Part shown: one piece after another, positions 7,809-16,303 of the stretch
How positions within the stretch are numbered: the first letter of the stretch is position 1
Layout: each line of letters opens with the position of its first letter
Assembly (NCBI RefSeq): GCF_014199295.1
Contig: NZ_JACIJH010000004.1
Span: 124,001-188,000 of the forward strand
Direction: 5' to 3'
Source of the DNA: Sphingopyxis panaciterrulae
GTDB lineage: Bacteria > Pseudomonadota > Alphaproteobacteria > Sphingomonadales > Sphingomonadaceae
Length of the DNA stretch: 64,000 bases
The notes under the pieces: model-generated
Told to the model about the DNA's origin: nothing
The model's database searches: none
The model's input: the letters and a program-made list of their open reading frames with translations, nothing else
Translations under genes and position numbers: made by a program

Positions 7809-7836
7809 TCATATAAAGAATTCTTTATATGACTAT
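7805..7836. promoter_or_regulatory. 32-bp perfect palindrome, likely operator of metE
   Basis: The half-site ATAGTCATATAAAGAA (7805-7820) is followed directly by its exact reverse complement (7821-7836), centred on GAATTC. The last base overlaps the first T of the metE -35 box TTGACA. An AT-rich ATATAAAG...CTTTATAT core is the style of ArsR-family operators, including methionine-cycle regulators such as SahR; which protein binds here is not shown. Such a site would allow repression independent of the B12 riboswitch downstream. Confidence 0.7.
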
Positions 7837-7863
7837 TGACAAGCGAAGCCGCCGGCCTATGCT
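7836..7863 (+). promoter_or_regulatory. promoter of metE
   Basis: A consensus TTGACA (7836-7841) is separated by 16 bases from TATGCT (7858-7863). Transcription would start near 7870, at the 5' edge of the cobalamin riboswitch. The position fits every other element of this locus. Confidence 0.75.
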
Positions 7864-7870
7864 GGATGCT

Positions 7871-8050
7871 GTCGAGGTTCTTCGCGTCGCTTGCGCGACG
7901 CGAAGCTAAGACGGGAAGCCGGTGCAAAACCGGCGCTGCCCCCGCAACTGTAAGCGGTGAGCGGCGGTCGATATGTGTCACTGGTCCGCAAGGGACCGGG
8001 AAGGCCAGACCGCCGCGACGATCCGTGAGCCAGGAGACCTGCCTCGTCGC
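7871..8050 (+). ncRNA. cobalamin riboswitch upstream of metE
   Basis: The conserved core GGGAAGCCGGTGCAAAACCG starts near 7913, followed by CTGCCCCCGCAACTGTAAGC, and the B12 box AGCCAGGAGACCTGCC lies at 8028-8043. The flanks GTCGAGG (7871-7877) and CCTCGTC (8042-8048) can form the closing stem. B12 riboswitches commonly sit before metE and shut it off when cobalamin is present and MetH can work. The leader continues about 120 bases; CCTTGC copies at 8104-8114 and 8152-8157 could pair with GCAAGG of the metE ribosome binding region, suggesting translational control. Confidence 0.95.
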
Positions 8051-8178
8051 AAACGTCCTCCGGCGGGGTGTCCGGTCAGGCCGCATGCACCGCTGCGCCC
8101 GGCCCTTGCCTTGCGGGCGCGGATTACCGTGCGTGTCCGTCTGCCCATCGCCCTTGCCCCAGCAAGGTGATGAAGAAG

Positions 8179-10488
8179 ATGACTGTCAGCACGGCCACCC
8201 TCGGTTTTCCCCGCATCGGCACCCGCCGCGAGCTCAAATTCGCGCTTGAATCCTTCTGGGCAGGCAAATCCTCGCTCGCCGACCTGCAAACCGCCGCCGC
8301 CGGCCTGCGCGTCGCCCACTGGGCGCGGCAAAAGGCGCTCGGTGCCGACATCCTGCCGTCGAACGACTTCTCGCTCTACGACCATGTCCTCGACACCTCC
8401 GCCCTGATCGGCGCCATCCCGCCCCGCTATGACTGGAGCGGCGAGACGGTCGGCCCCGACCTCTATTTCGCCATGGCCCGCGGCTCGCAGACCGGCCATG
8501 CCCATGCCGGCTGCGCCCATGCCGCCGACGCGACGGCGATGGAGATGACCAAATGGTTCGACACCAACTATCATTTCCTCGTTCCCGAACTCGTCGCCAG
8601 CCAGAGCTTCCGCATCGCCTCGACCAAGATCTTCGACGAATATGAGGAAGCGAAGGCGCTCGGCTATCAGACCCGGCCCGTCCTGCTCGGCCCCGTCAGC
8701 TATCTGATGCTCGCAAAGGGCAATGCGGTCGAACCGCTGGCCCTCCTGCCCGCCCTGCTCGACATCTATGCCGAGATTCTCGCCCGGCTTGCGAAGCGCG
8801 GTGCCGACTGGGTGCAGATCGACGAGCCCTGCCTCGTCCTCGACCTGGCCGAGGACCAGCGCGATGCCTTCCAGCGCGCCTACGCCAGGCTCGCCACCGC
8901 GGGACCGCGGTTGATGCTCACCACCTATTTCGGCGGCCTCGGCGACAACCTCGATCTCGTCGCCGAGCTTCCGGTCCACGGTCTCCACCTCGATCTCGTC
9001 CTCGCGCCGGACCAGCTCGAACCGGTGCTTGCCCGCATCCAGCCGCATGTGCTGCTCTCGCTCGGCATCCTCGACGGCCGCAATATCTGGCGCGCCAACC
9101 TCCCCGATCTCTACTGGCGTCTCAAGCCGCTCGCGGCAGAGCGCGACCTGATCCTCGCCCCCTCCTGCTCGCTTCTCCATGTCCCCGTCGACGTGGCGCT
9201 CGAAACTGGCCTCGACCCGGAGGTCGGACAATGGCTGTCCTTCGCGGTGCAGAAGGTCGAGGAACTGGCCGCGCTCGCCAGGGCGCTCAACGAGGGCGAG
9301 GACGCCGCGTTCGTCGCCTTCTCCGCCTCGCGCATCGCGGCGGTCGCGCGCCGGACCTCGCCGAAGATTCACGACCCCGCGGTCGCCACGCGCATCGCCG
9401 CGCTCGACGTGGACGCCGGCGGCCGCACCGCGCCGTTCGCGGTGCGCCGCAAGGCGCAGCGCAAGCGCCTCGGCCTCCCCGATTATCCGACCACGACCAT
9501 CGGCTCCTTTCCGCAGACGCCCGAGGTCCGCAAGGCGCGCGCCGCCCATATCCGCGGCGAGATAGACGATGCCGCCTACGACCGCTATCTGAAGGCGGAG
9601 ACGAAGGCCGCGGTGCGCTGGCAGGAGGAAATCGGCCTCGACGTCCTCGTCCACGGGGAGTTCGAGCGCAACGACATGGTACAATATTTCGGCGAGCAGC
9701 TTGCCGGCTTCGCCTTCACCCGCTCAGGCTGGGTGCAAAGCTATGGCTCGCGCTGCGTCCGCCCGCCGATCCTCTACGGCGACGTCTCGCGCCCCGTACC
9801 GATGACGGTCGACTGGTGGCGCTATGCGCAGGGCTGCACCGACAAGCCGATGAAAGGGATGCTCACCGGCCCGGTCACCATCCTCAACTGGTCCTTCGTC
9901 CGCGACGATCAACCGCGCGAGGCGAGCTGTCGCCAGATCGCGCTCGCGATCCGCGACGAGGTGCAGGACCTCGAGGCAGCCGGCGCCGCCATCGTCCAGA
10001 TCGACGAGGCGGCGCTGCGCGAAGGCCTGCCGCTGCGCCGCTCCGAATGGCAGTCCTATCTGGACTGGGCGGTCGAATGCTTCCGCATCGCATCCTCGGG
10101 CGTGCGCGACGACACGCAGATCCACACCCACATGTGCTATTCGGAGTTCAACGACATCATCCGCGCGATCGGTGCGATGGATGCCGACGTCATCTCGATC
10201 GAGACCGCACGCTCGCGGATGGAATTGCTCGAAGCCTTCACGACCTATGAATATCCGAACGAGATCGGCCCCGGCGTCTACGACATCCACAGCCCGCGCA
10301 TTCCCGCCGAGCGCGAGATGACCGACCTGCTCGCGCTCGCGGGCAAACAGCTCCCGCCCGCGCAGATCTGGGTGAATCCCGATTGCGGGCTCAAGACGCG
10401 CCAGTGGGACGAGGTGCGCCCGGCGCTCATCGCGATGGTCGCCGCAGCGCACAAGATGCGCATCAAGGGCGCCTATGATGCCAAATGA
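8179..10488 (+). CDS. metE: cobalamin-independent methionine synthase
   Basis: This enzyme of about 769 residues methylates homocysteine from 5-methyltetrahydropteroyl-triglutamate without B12. It has two related halves: the N-terminal half begins TLGFPRIGTRRELKFALE and the catalytic half begins near TTTIGSFPQTPEVRKAR. Zinc/homocysteine motifs THMCYSEFND and NPDCGLKTR are present near the C-terminus. I place the start at ATG 8179 because AAGGTGA (8164-8170) is an ideal Shine-Dalgarno at 8 bases; ATG 8170 is an alternative. Expression is predicted to be blocked by cobalamin through the upstream riboswitch. Confidence 0.95.
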   Translation: MTVSTATLGFPRIGTRRELKFALESFWAGKSSLADLQTAAAGLRVAHWARQKALGADILPSNDFSLYDHVLDTSALIGAIPPRYDWSGETVGPDLYFAMARGSQTGHAHAGCAHAADATAMEMTKWFDTNYHFLVPELVASQSFRIASTKIFDEYEEAKALGYQTRPVLLGPVSYLMLAKGNAVEPLALLPALLDIYAEILARLAKRGADWVQIDEPCLVLDLAEDQRDAFQRAYARLATAGPRLMLTTYFGGLGDNLDLVAELPVHGLHLDLVLAPDQLEPVLARIQPHVLLSLGILDGRNIWRANLPDLYWRLKPLAAERDLILAPSCSLLHVPVDVALETGLDPEVGQWLSFAVQKVEELAALARALNEGEDAAFVAFSASRIAAVARRTSPKIHDPAVATRIAALDVDAGGRTAPFAVRRKAQRKRLGLPDYPTTTIGSFPQTPEVRKARAAHIRGEIDDAAYDRYLKAETKAAVRWQEEIGLDVLVHGEFERNDMVQYFGEQLAGFAFTRSGWVQSYGSRCVRPPILYGDVSRPVPMTVDWWRYAQGCTDKPMKGMLTGPVTILNWSFVRDDQPREASCRQIALAIRDEVQDLEAAGAAIVQIDEAALREGLPLRRSEWQSYLDWAVECFRIASSGVRDDTQIHTHMCYSEFNDIIRAIGAMDADVISIETARSRMELLEAFTTYEYPNEIGPGVYDIHSPRIPAEREMTDLLALAGKQLPPAQIWVNPDCGLKTRQWDEVRPALIAMVAAAHKMRIKGAYDAK

Positions 10489-10870
10489 GGTCATGCCTGC
10501 CTGCCAGCCCGCCGTCCGGGTCACCGCCATGCCCGCCAACGCCAATGTCTATGGCGACATCTTCGGCGGCTGGCTGATGGCGCAGATGGACCTGGCGGCC
10601 TCCTCGGTCGCGTCGCTTCACGCACGCGGCCGGGCGGTGACGATCTCGGTGGAAGGCATGACCTTCCACCGCCCCGTCTTCGTCGGTGACGAGCTGTCGG
10701 TGTTCGGGCGGCTGATCAAGGTCGGCCGCACCTCGATGCATGTCGAAGTCGAAACCTGGGGACGCGACCGCCACTCGGACGAGGGGCACAAGGTCACGCA
10801 GGCGGTCTTCATCTTCGTCGCCGTCGGCCCCGACCGCCGGCCCCGCACGGTACCGCCGATAGAGTCATGA
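10475..10870 (+). CDS. acyl-CoA thioesterase, hotdog fold
   Basis: This 131-residue YciA-like thioesterase would hydrolyse acyl-CoA to free acid and CoA. ANANVYGDIFGGWLMAQMDLA (from about residue 22) carries the catalytic aspartate of the family, and a central VGRTSMHVEVETW strand completes the hotdog domain. It overlaps the metE end by 14 bases, so it is translated from the same mRNA and probably falls under the same B12 control. A later start at codon 7 (ATG 10493) would remove the overlap. The substrate is not predictable. Confidence 0.88.
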   Translation: MMPNEVMPACQPAVRVTAMPANANVYGDIFGGWLMAQMDLAASSVASLHARGRAVTISVEGMTFHRPVFVGDELSVFGRLIKVGRTSMHVEVETWGRDRHSDEGHKVTQAVFIFVAVGPDRRPRTVPPIES

Positions 10871-10931
10871 TAGGAGCGGCGTCCCGGCGTACACCGCTGG
10901 ACGCCGCCGCCGCGCGGCCTATAGCGGGGCG

Positions 10932-11462
10932 ATGCTCACCCATCGCCTCGCCGTAACCGCCGACCTCCCTGCGCTCCGCACCGTAATGGACCGCGCGATC
11001 GCCGACTTGCAAAAGGACTTCCTCGGCCCGGCCCAGATCGCCGCGAGCCGCGCGGTCATGGGGCTCGACACCCAGCTCGTCGCCGACGGCACCTATTTCC
11101 TCGTCGAAGCGGAGGGGCGGATCGCCGGCTGCGGCGGCTGGTCGCGGCGCGCGACACTCTATGGCGGCGACCACAGCACCGAGCTGCGCGACCCGGCGCT
11201 GCTCGACCCCACCACCAATGCGGCGCGCATTCGCGCCATGTACACCGACCCCGATTTCGCGCGTCGCGGGGTCGGCCGGCTGGTGATATCGCTGTGCGAG
11301 GATGCCGCACGCGCCGCAGGCTTCGCGCGCGCCGAGTTGATGGCCACCCTCGCCGGCGAACCGCTCTATCGCGCCTGCGGCTACACTCCCATCGCGCCGG
11401 TGACCGCCGAATCCGACGGAGTCGCCGTCCCGCTCATCCGCATGGGAAAGCCGCTCGCCTGA
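10932..11462 (+). CDS. GNAT family N-acetyltransferase
   Basis: The product has 176 residues with the GNAT fold. The acetyl-CoA binding motif A is IRAMYTDPDFARRGVGRLVI (about residues 97-116), with the R-R-G-V-G loop intact, followed by the helix CEDAARAAGFARAEL. The substrate is unknown. It stands 61 bases after the thioesterase gene and converges with the exported protein gene at 11473. Start ATG 10932 is preceded by GCGGGG only, a weak site. Confidence 0.85.
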   Translation: MLTHRLAVTADLPALRTVMDRAIADLQKDFLGPAQIAASRAVMGLDTQLVADGTYFLVEAEGRIAGCGGWSRRATLYGGDHSTELRDPALLDPTTNAARIRAMYTDPDFARRGVGRLVISLCEDAARAAGFARAELMATLAGEPLYRACGYTPIAPVTAESDGVAVPLIRMGKPLA

Positions 11463-11472
11463 GCGCCAGCGT

Positions 11473-12021
11473 TCAGCCGCCCTTCTTCTTCGCCCGCGCC
11501 GCCTTGACGCCCTCGACGAACTGCTTTTGGGTCACCTTCACCGCCAGTCCCTTCTGCGACAGGAAAAAGGCGGCGCGCGGCATGGTGATGTCGCCCTCGC
11601 CGGTGGCCAGCACCGCACCCTGCGCCGCCACAGCCTTGACCTTGCCGAGCACCGCCGCGCCGTCGGCGCTGCGCACCTCGGCCCCCGGCTTCAGCGCCCC
11701 GTCGACCGCCGCCGCATCGGCTTCGGCCTCTTTCAGCACTGCGAGAATCTTCGCCTTCGGCGCCTTCAGTGCCGGCCCCTTCTTGCCCTTCATAAAGGCG
11801 TCCTTCGGCACCACCAGCCCATTGCCGTCGATCGCGACCGCCACCTTGTCGCCCGACACCTTGACGATCTGGCCGACCTCCTGGCCGTCCTGGTCATAGA
11901 CTTTGGTGCCGGGTGTCAGCGAAGCGGCGGGCGCCGCCTCCTGCGCCCGCGCGGCTTGGCCGGCGGACAGCGTCACGCCAAGGAGGCACAGGGCTGCGAG
12001 CAGGCCGGATGGCTTGGACAT
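11473..12021 (-). CDS. exported protein with two barrel-like repeats
   Basis: The product has 182 residues with a signal peptide (hydrophobic residues 7-19, cleavage after ARA or AQA near residue 26). Start ATG 12021 has AGGAG about 6 bases upstream; the longer frame adds only arginine-rich residues. Two similar small beta units are visible, GTKVYDQDGQEVGQIVKVSG and GAEVRSADGAAVLGKVKAVA, resembling PRC/KOW-type barrels, separated by an Ala/Lys-rich helix. It ends in a lysine-rich tail. Small exported proteins of this design are common in sphingomonads; no function is established. Confidence 0.7.
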   Translation of the reverse strand: MSKPSGLLAALCLLGVTLSAGQAARAQEAAPAASLTPGTKVYDQDGQEVGQIVKVSGDKVAVAIDGNGLVVPKDAFMKGKKGPALKAPKAKILAVLKEAEADAAAVDGALKPGAEVRSADGAAVLGKVKAVAAQGAVLATGEGDITMPRAAFFLSQKGLAVKVTQKQFVEGVKAARAKKKGG

Positions 12022-12132
12022 GGGACGCTCCTGTCGAATAGCAATGCGCCGCCCGTGCCGCATCGCGCGGCACCGCGCCAAATGCCCTGTTGCCCGGCCG
12101 TGCAGCGGACGCGGCGAGCCGACGGGGCGACC

Positions 12133-12798
12133 TCAGACAATCGACAGAAAAGCGGTCACCGTCAGCCGACCGTCGCGCGGATCGGCCGACAAGGCGGCGC
12201 CGGGCGCGATCGCGCCGCTGTGCAGGTTCCAACTCCGATAGAGCAGCGCCCGGTTATAGCGCGCTTCGGCGGCATGGATGCGCTCGAACGCATCGGTATC
12301 GCCCGCGATATAGCCGGGCGGCGGCGGCGCGGTGGCCAGTTCGGCGTCGAGCGCCGCCGCATAGGCGGCCCGCCGCTCCTCATTCACCGTCTCGAACCCC
12401 GTCGCGCGGTGCCGGAAGAAGGCGGTACCGTCGCGATCGTCGGGCGACAGATAATGGATGAGCGCGATGCGGTCGGCGGTGAAGGCGTCGCAGTGGGGTA
12501 CCCGCTGCACGACGCTCAGCGCCGCGGCGGGCGTCGCGACGATGGAAAAGCTCGCGTCGATCAGCCGTACCTCGCCCACGACCCCGAACACCAGCCGTGC
12601 CGCGGCGGCAATAATCGAGAGCTGGCTCTCCAGATAAAAGCCGGGCAGCGCCGCCCGCACCCCCGGATAATGATGGCGCGCCGACTCGAAGTCGGCTTCC
12701 GCCGCCGCCGCGCGCAGCGCATCGGGGCGCGGGGCGAAATCGTCGAGGATGCACAAGGGCTGCGCCTCGGCCCCGATCGTCTCGACCGTCAGCGTCAT
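12133..12798 (-). CDS. DUF6445-type putative 2-oxoglutarate/Fe(II) oxygenase
   Basis: The product has 221 residues. It starts with the ATG that overlaps the TGA of the sigma factor gene upstream (ATGA), which fixes both the start and operon membership. The sequence shows the iron-binding pattern of jelly-roll oxygenases: H102-x-D104 (RVPHCDAF), a distal H193 (NLHSGAI) and R211 (GRLTVTAF) for 2-oxoglutarate. The N-terminal ILDDFAPRPDALRAAA and YPGVRA are typical of DUF6445 proteins. The substrate is unknown. Translation coupling to an ECF sigma factor suggests it acts in the same response. Confidence 0.75.
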   Translation of the reverse strand: MTLTVETIGAEAQPLCILDDFAPRPDALRAAAAEADFESARHHYPGVRAALPGFYLESQLSIIAAAARLVFGVVGEVRLIDASFSIVATPAAALSVVQRVPHCDAFTADRIALIHYLSPDDRDGTAFFRHRATGFETVNEERRAAYAAALDAELATAPPPPGYIAGDTDAFERIHAAEARYNRALLYRSWNLHSGAIAPGAALSADPRDGRLTVTAFLSIV

Positions 12799-14117
12799 CG
12801 CACCAGCTCTCCGCAAACCGCAGCCCGTGCCAGCAGGAAATCGCGCTCGCGCTCGTTCCCCGCCAGTGCCGCCGCAGCCTCGAAGGCCAGCTTCGCTTCG
12901 GCCGCTCGCCCGGCGCGGAGCAGGAAATCGCCGCGTGCCGCCGGCAGCGGCGCATAATTGCGGAGCGCCGCCTCCCCGGCGATCGTGTCGATCAACGCCA
13001 GCCCCGCCTCGGGGCCGAACGCCATGCTGTGCGCGACCGCGCGGTTGAGTTCGACCACCGGCGACGGCATCACCTGCCCCAGCCGGTCGTAAAGCGCGCC
13101 GATGCGGCGCCAGTCGGTCTCTTCGGCGCGCCGCGCCCGTGCATGGCACGCGGCGAGCGCCGCCTGCAGCGCATAGGGTCCATCGGCGCCGCCCAGCGCC
13201 TCGGCCCGCGCCAGCGCCTTCAGGCCGCGCCGGATCAGCAACTGGTCCCAGCGCGCCCGATCCTGCTCGGGCAGCGGTACCAGCGCCCCGTCGGGTCCGG
13301 CCCGCGCCGACAGCCGCGACGCCTGAATCTCCATCAGCGCGAGCAGTCCCAGCACTTCGGGCGCGTCGGGCATCAGTCCCGCCAAAATACGCCCCAGCCG
13401 CTGCGCTTCGGCGCAGATCGGCGGCCGCACCAGATCGGGTCCGCTCGTCGCCGCATAGCCTTCGTTGAAGATCAAATAGATCACCTCGAGCACCGAGGCG
13501 AGCCGCGGCGCGAGCGCCCGTCCGCGCGGCACCTCGAACGCCACCCCAGCCTTGGCGATCGCCTTCTTGGCGCGGGTGATGCGCGCCGCGATCGCCGCCT
13601 CGTTCGACAGGAAGGCGCGGGCGATCTCCTCCACCGTCAATCCGCCCACCAGCCGCAGCGTCAGCGCCGCACGCGCCTCGGGCGATATCGCCGGATGGCA
13701 CGCCGCGAAGATCAGCCCGAGCAGCTCATCGCCCAGATCGTCGTCGAGCCGCGCCTCGAGGCTCTCGATGCTCATGTCGCGCTCATCGTCCCGTTCGCGG
13801 GCGATCTCGGCATGTTTGCGGTCCTGCATCGCCGCGCGGCGGAACCCGTCGATCGCGCGCCGCTTCGCCGCCGCCATCAGCCAGGCCCCCGGCCGCTCTG
13901 GAACGCCCGACGCCGGCCAATCGGTCAGCGCCGCGAGCAGCGCCTCCTGAGCTAGTTCCTCGGCGCGGTCGACGTCGCGGGTCAACCGCGCGAGCCCGGC
14001 GATCAGCCGCGCCCGCTCGATCCGGAAAACCGCCTCGATCGCCCTGTGGGTGGGGTCCGCCGCCATGCCCGCCTTGTCCGCCAGATCGGCGGGCGAGGCA
14101 AGCATCGCGGCGGCCAT
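12795..14117 (-). CDS. ECF sigma factor with C-terminal TPR-like extension (ECF42 type)
   Basis: The product has up to 440 residues. Sigma region 2 covers about residues 22-95 ([46 protein letters not shown]) and region 4 about residues 130-185 (LTLRLVGGLTVEEIARAFL). A helical extension of about 240 residues with repeat-like helix pairs (YALQAALAACHARA, ALYDRLGQVMPSPVVELNRAVA) follows. This architecture together with a DGPF gene next door is the hallmark of the ECF42 group; the extension is thought to be needed for activity, and no anti-sigma factor is present. The start could be ATG 14117 or the later ATG 14066. Confidence 0.9.
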   Translation of the reverse strand: MAAAMLASPADLADKAGMAADPTHRAIEAVFRIERARLIAGLARLTRDVDRAEELAQEALLAALTDWPASGVPERPGAWLMAAAKRRAIDGFRRAAMQDRKHAEIARERDDERDMSIESLEARLDDDLGDELLGLIFAACHPAISPEARAALTLRLVGGLTVEEIARAFLSNEAAIAARITRAKKAIAKAGVAFEVPRGRALAPRLASVLEVIYLIFNEGYAATSGPDLVRPPICAEAQRLGRILAGLMPDAPEVLGLLALMEIQASRLSARAGPDGALVPLPEQDRARWDQLLIRRGLKALARAEALGGADGPYALQAALAACHARARRAEETDWRRIGALYDRLGQVMPSPVVELNRAVAHSMAFGPEAGLALIDTIAGEAALRNYAPLPAARGDFLLRAGRAAEAKLAFEAAAALAGNERERDFLLARAAVCGELVR

Positions 14118-14123
14118 TCGCGC

Positions 14124-14555
14124 TTATTGCCCCGCGAGCTGATCGCGCAGCTTCTGCTCGCGCTCGGCGAGTTCGGGCGTCAGCGCGTCACCGAAATCCT
14201 CCATCTCATAGAAGGGCCGGATTTCAAGCTCGCTCGGCCCTGGCATCGGATTCGGGCAGCGCTTCGCCCAGGCGACCGCTTCGTCCATGTCCTTGACCTC
14301 CCACACCCAATAGCCCGCGACCAGCTCGCGCGCCTCGGCAAAGGGGCCGTCGATCACCGTCCGGCTCGCGCCGTCGAAGGCGATCCTTTTGCCCGCCGAC
14401 GAGGGTTTCAGCCCGTCGCCGTCGATCATAACGCCGGCCTTCACCAACTCCTCGTTGAACGCCCCCATCGCCTCGAACATCTCGGTCATCTCGGCGGTGG
14501 GCGGCAGGCCCTTTTCGCTGTCCTCGGTCGCTTTCACGAACACCATCACACGCAT
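14124..14555 (-). CDS. YCII-related DGPF domain protein
   Basis: This 143-residue protein has a ferredoxin-like YciI fold: MRVMVFVKAT at the start, then the name-giving DGPF at residues 69-72 and YWVWEVKDMDEAVAWAKRCP. DGPF proteins are encoded with ECF42 sigma factors in many phyla and are their usual targets; the molecular function is unknown. The gene ends 6 bases before the sigma factor start and is the first gene of the unit. Its leader (14556-14706) is shared with the divergent fusion gene, and any sigma-specific promoter should lie there. Confidence 0.9.
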   Translation of the reverse strand: MRVMVFVKATEDSEKGLPPTAEMTEMFEAMGAFNEELVKAGVMIDGDGLKPSSAGKRIAFDGASRTVIDGPFAEARELVAGYWVWEVKDMDEAVAWAKRCPNPMPGPSELEIRPFYEMEDFGDALTPELAEREQKLRDQLAGQ

Positions 14556-14706
14556 CGGTCATCTCCTTCGTTTCGGGGCCGACATGGCCTCCTGTGTAGA
14601 CGACGAACGGGCGATCGCGAAATCGACAGGCGCGCGTTTTTCTCCGCGCCCCGCTTTTGCGGAGCCGCCGATTGGACAGCCCCGCCCCGCACCCTATATC
14701 GAAGCG

Positions 14707-16287
14707 ATGGAATCGACCCGGCCCAAGCTCGTCATCCGCAATTCGGAAACCCGCGACGCCGCCGCGATCGCGCGCCTGACCGCGAAGGTCTATGGCCGCG
14801 CCGAAGCCTATTCGGCGGCGCAGATCCGCGGCCAGATCAACAATTTCCCCGAAGGCCAGTTCCTCGCCGAATATGAGGGCCAGGTCGTCGGCTTCTGCGC
14901 GACCCTGATCGTGCCCGAGGCGGCGGCGATGACCGACCATCGCTGGACCGCGATCAGCGGCGGCGGCTTCGGCACCCGCCACGACCCCGACGGCGACATC
15001 CTCTACGGCATGGAGGTGTGCGTCGACCCCGACTATCGCCGCCTGCGCATCGGCCAGCGCTTCTACCGCAAGCGGCAGGAATTGTGTCAGGCGCTCGAGC
15101 TGCAGGGTATCGCCTTCGGCGGCCGCATGCCGGGCTACGCCCGCCGCCGCCGCAAATATCCGGAGCCCGAGGCTTATCTCGCTGCGGTGCTCGACAAGCA
15201 GCTTCGCGATCCGGTCATCAATTTCCAGGTCAACCAGGGCTATCAGGTCAAGGGCGTCCTCCACGACTATCTGCCCAGCGACCGCGAAAGCGGCGGCCAC
15301 GCCGTGCTGATGCTCTGGGAAAATCCCCTCGCCTCGCCGCGCGAGGAAACCACCGGCCGCACCCGCGGCTCGGCGCCCGACCGCCTCCCCGCCTCGGTGC
15401 GCGTCGCGACCGTCCAGTTCCAGATGCGCGGCATCGACCGCATCGAGCAGTTCGAGGAGCAGGTCGAATATTTCGTCGATGTCGCCGCCGACTATGCCGC
15501 CGATTTCGTCGTCTTTCCCGAACTCTACACGCTGGAACTGCTGTCGATCGACAAGAACAAGCTGCCGCCCGAAAAGGCGATATTGAAGATCGCCGACTAT
15601 ACCGACCGCTATCTCGCCTTCATGGAAAAGCTCGCGGTCGGCTACAACATCAACATCGTGGGCGGCTCGCACCCGACTCGCGTCGAGGGCGGCGACATCC
15701 GCAACATCGCCTATGTCTTCCTGCGCGACGGGTCGGTGCATCGCCAGGAAAAGCTGCACCCGACCCCGTCGGAGCGCCGTTGGTGGAACATCAAGGGCGG
15801 CTATGGCGCCGACGCGATCAACACCGATTGCGGGCCGATCGGGGTGATGATCTGCTACGATAGCGAATTTCCCGAACTCGCGCGCCACCTCGTCAACCAG
15901 GGCGCGATGATGTTGTTCGTCCCCTTCTGCACCGACGAGCGCCGCGGCTACCTGCGCGTCCGCTATTGCTGCCACGCGCGCGCGGTCGAAAATCAATGTT
16001 ATGTCATCACCTCGGGCGTCGTCGGAAACCTGCCGAACGTCGAGAATATGGACATCCACTATGCCGAAAGCGCGATCCTGACCCCGTCGGACTTCGCCTT
16101 CGCCCGCGACGGCGTCGCTGCCGACACCGCCCCGAATACCGAGACGATCGCAATCGCCGACTTGAGCCTCGCCGACCTCCTGACCAGCCGCCAGAGCGGC
16201 GCGGTCCAGAACCTGCGCGACCGCCGCTTCGACCTCTACCGCGTCGACTGGAAGGACCCCGCCGCGCCGGGGATCGGGTCGCGCTGA
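14707..16287 (+). CDS. GNAT acetyltransferase / carbon-nitrogen hydrolase fusion
   Basis: The product has 526 residues. The N-terminal part (about 1-210) is a GNAT domain (EVCVDPDYRRLRIGQRFYRKR). Residues 228-525 form a nitrilase-family domain with an intact catalytic triad: E272 (VFPELYTLE), K349 (EKLHPTPSE) and C383 (MICYDSEFPE). This two-domain arrangement is a known conserved family, but its amide substrate is not known. ATG 14707 matches the GNAT start (RPKLVIRNSETRDAAAI); the open frame upstream runs through the leader of the divergent DGPF gene and is unlikely to be translated. Confidence 0.9.
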   Translation: MESTRPKLVIRNSETRDAAAIARLTAKVYGRAEAYSAAQIRGQINNFPEGQFLAEYEGQVVGFCATLIVPEAAAMTDHRWTAISGGGFGTRHDPDGDILYGMEVCVDPDYRRLRIGQRFYRKRQELCQALELQGIAFGGRMPGYARRRRKYPEPEAYLAAVLDKQLRDPVINFQVNQGYQVKGVLHDYLPSDRESGGHAVLMLWENPLASPREETTGRTRGSAPDRLPASVRVATVQFQMRGIDRIEQFEEQVEYFVDVAADYAADFVVFPELYTLELLSIDKNKLPPEKAILKIADYTDRYLAFMEKLAVGYNINIVGGSHPTRVEGGDIRNIAYVFLRDGSVHRQEKLHPTPSERRWWNIKGGYGADAINTDCGPIGVMICYDSEFPELARHLVNQGAMMLFVPFCTDERRGYLRVRYCCHARAVENQCYVITSGVVGNLPNVENMDIHYAESAILTPSDFAFARDGVAADTAPNTETIAIADLSLADLLTSRQSGAVQNLRDRRFDLYRVDWKDPAAPGIGSR

Positions 16288-16303
16288 CCAACAGGAGTCG
16301 CTC

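Noticed and set aside
12133..13701. one long minus-strand frame joining DUF6445 and the sigma factor region
   Set aside because: The upstream two thirds are in a frame different from the sigma factor and are Arg/Gly/Ala-rich; the real gene starts at ATG 12798.
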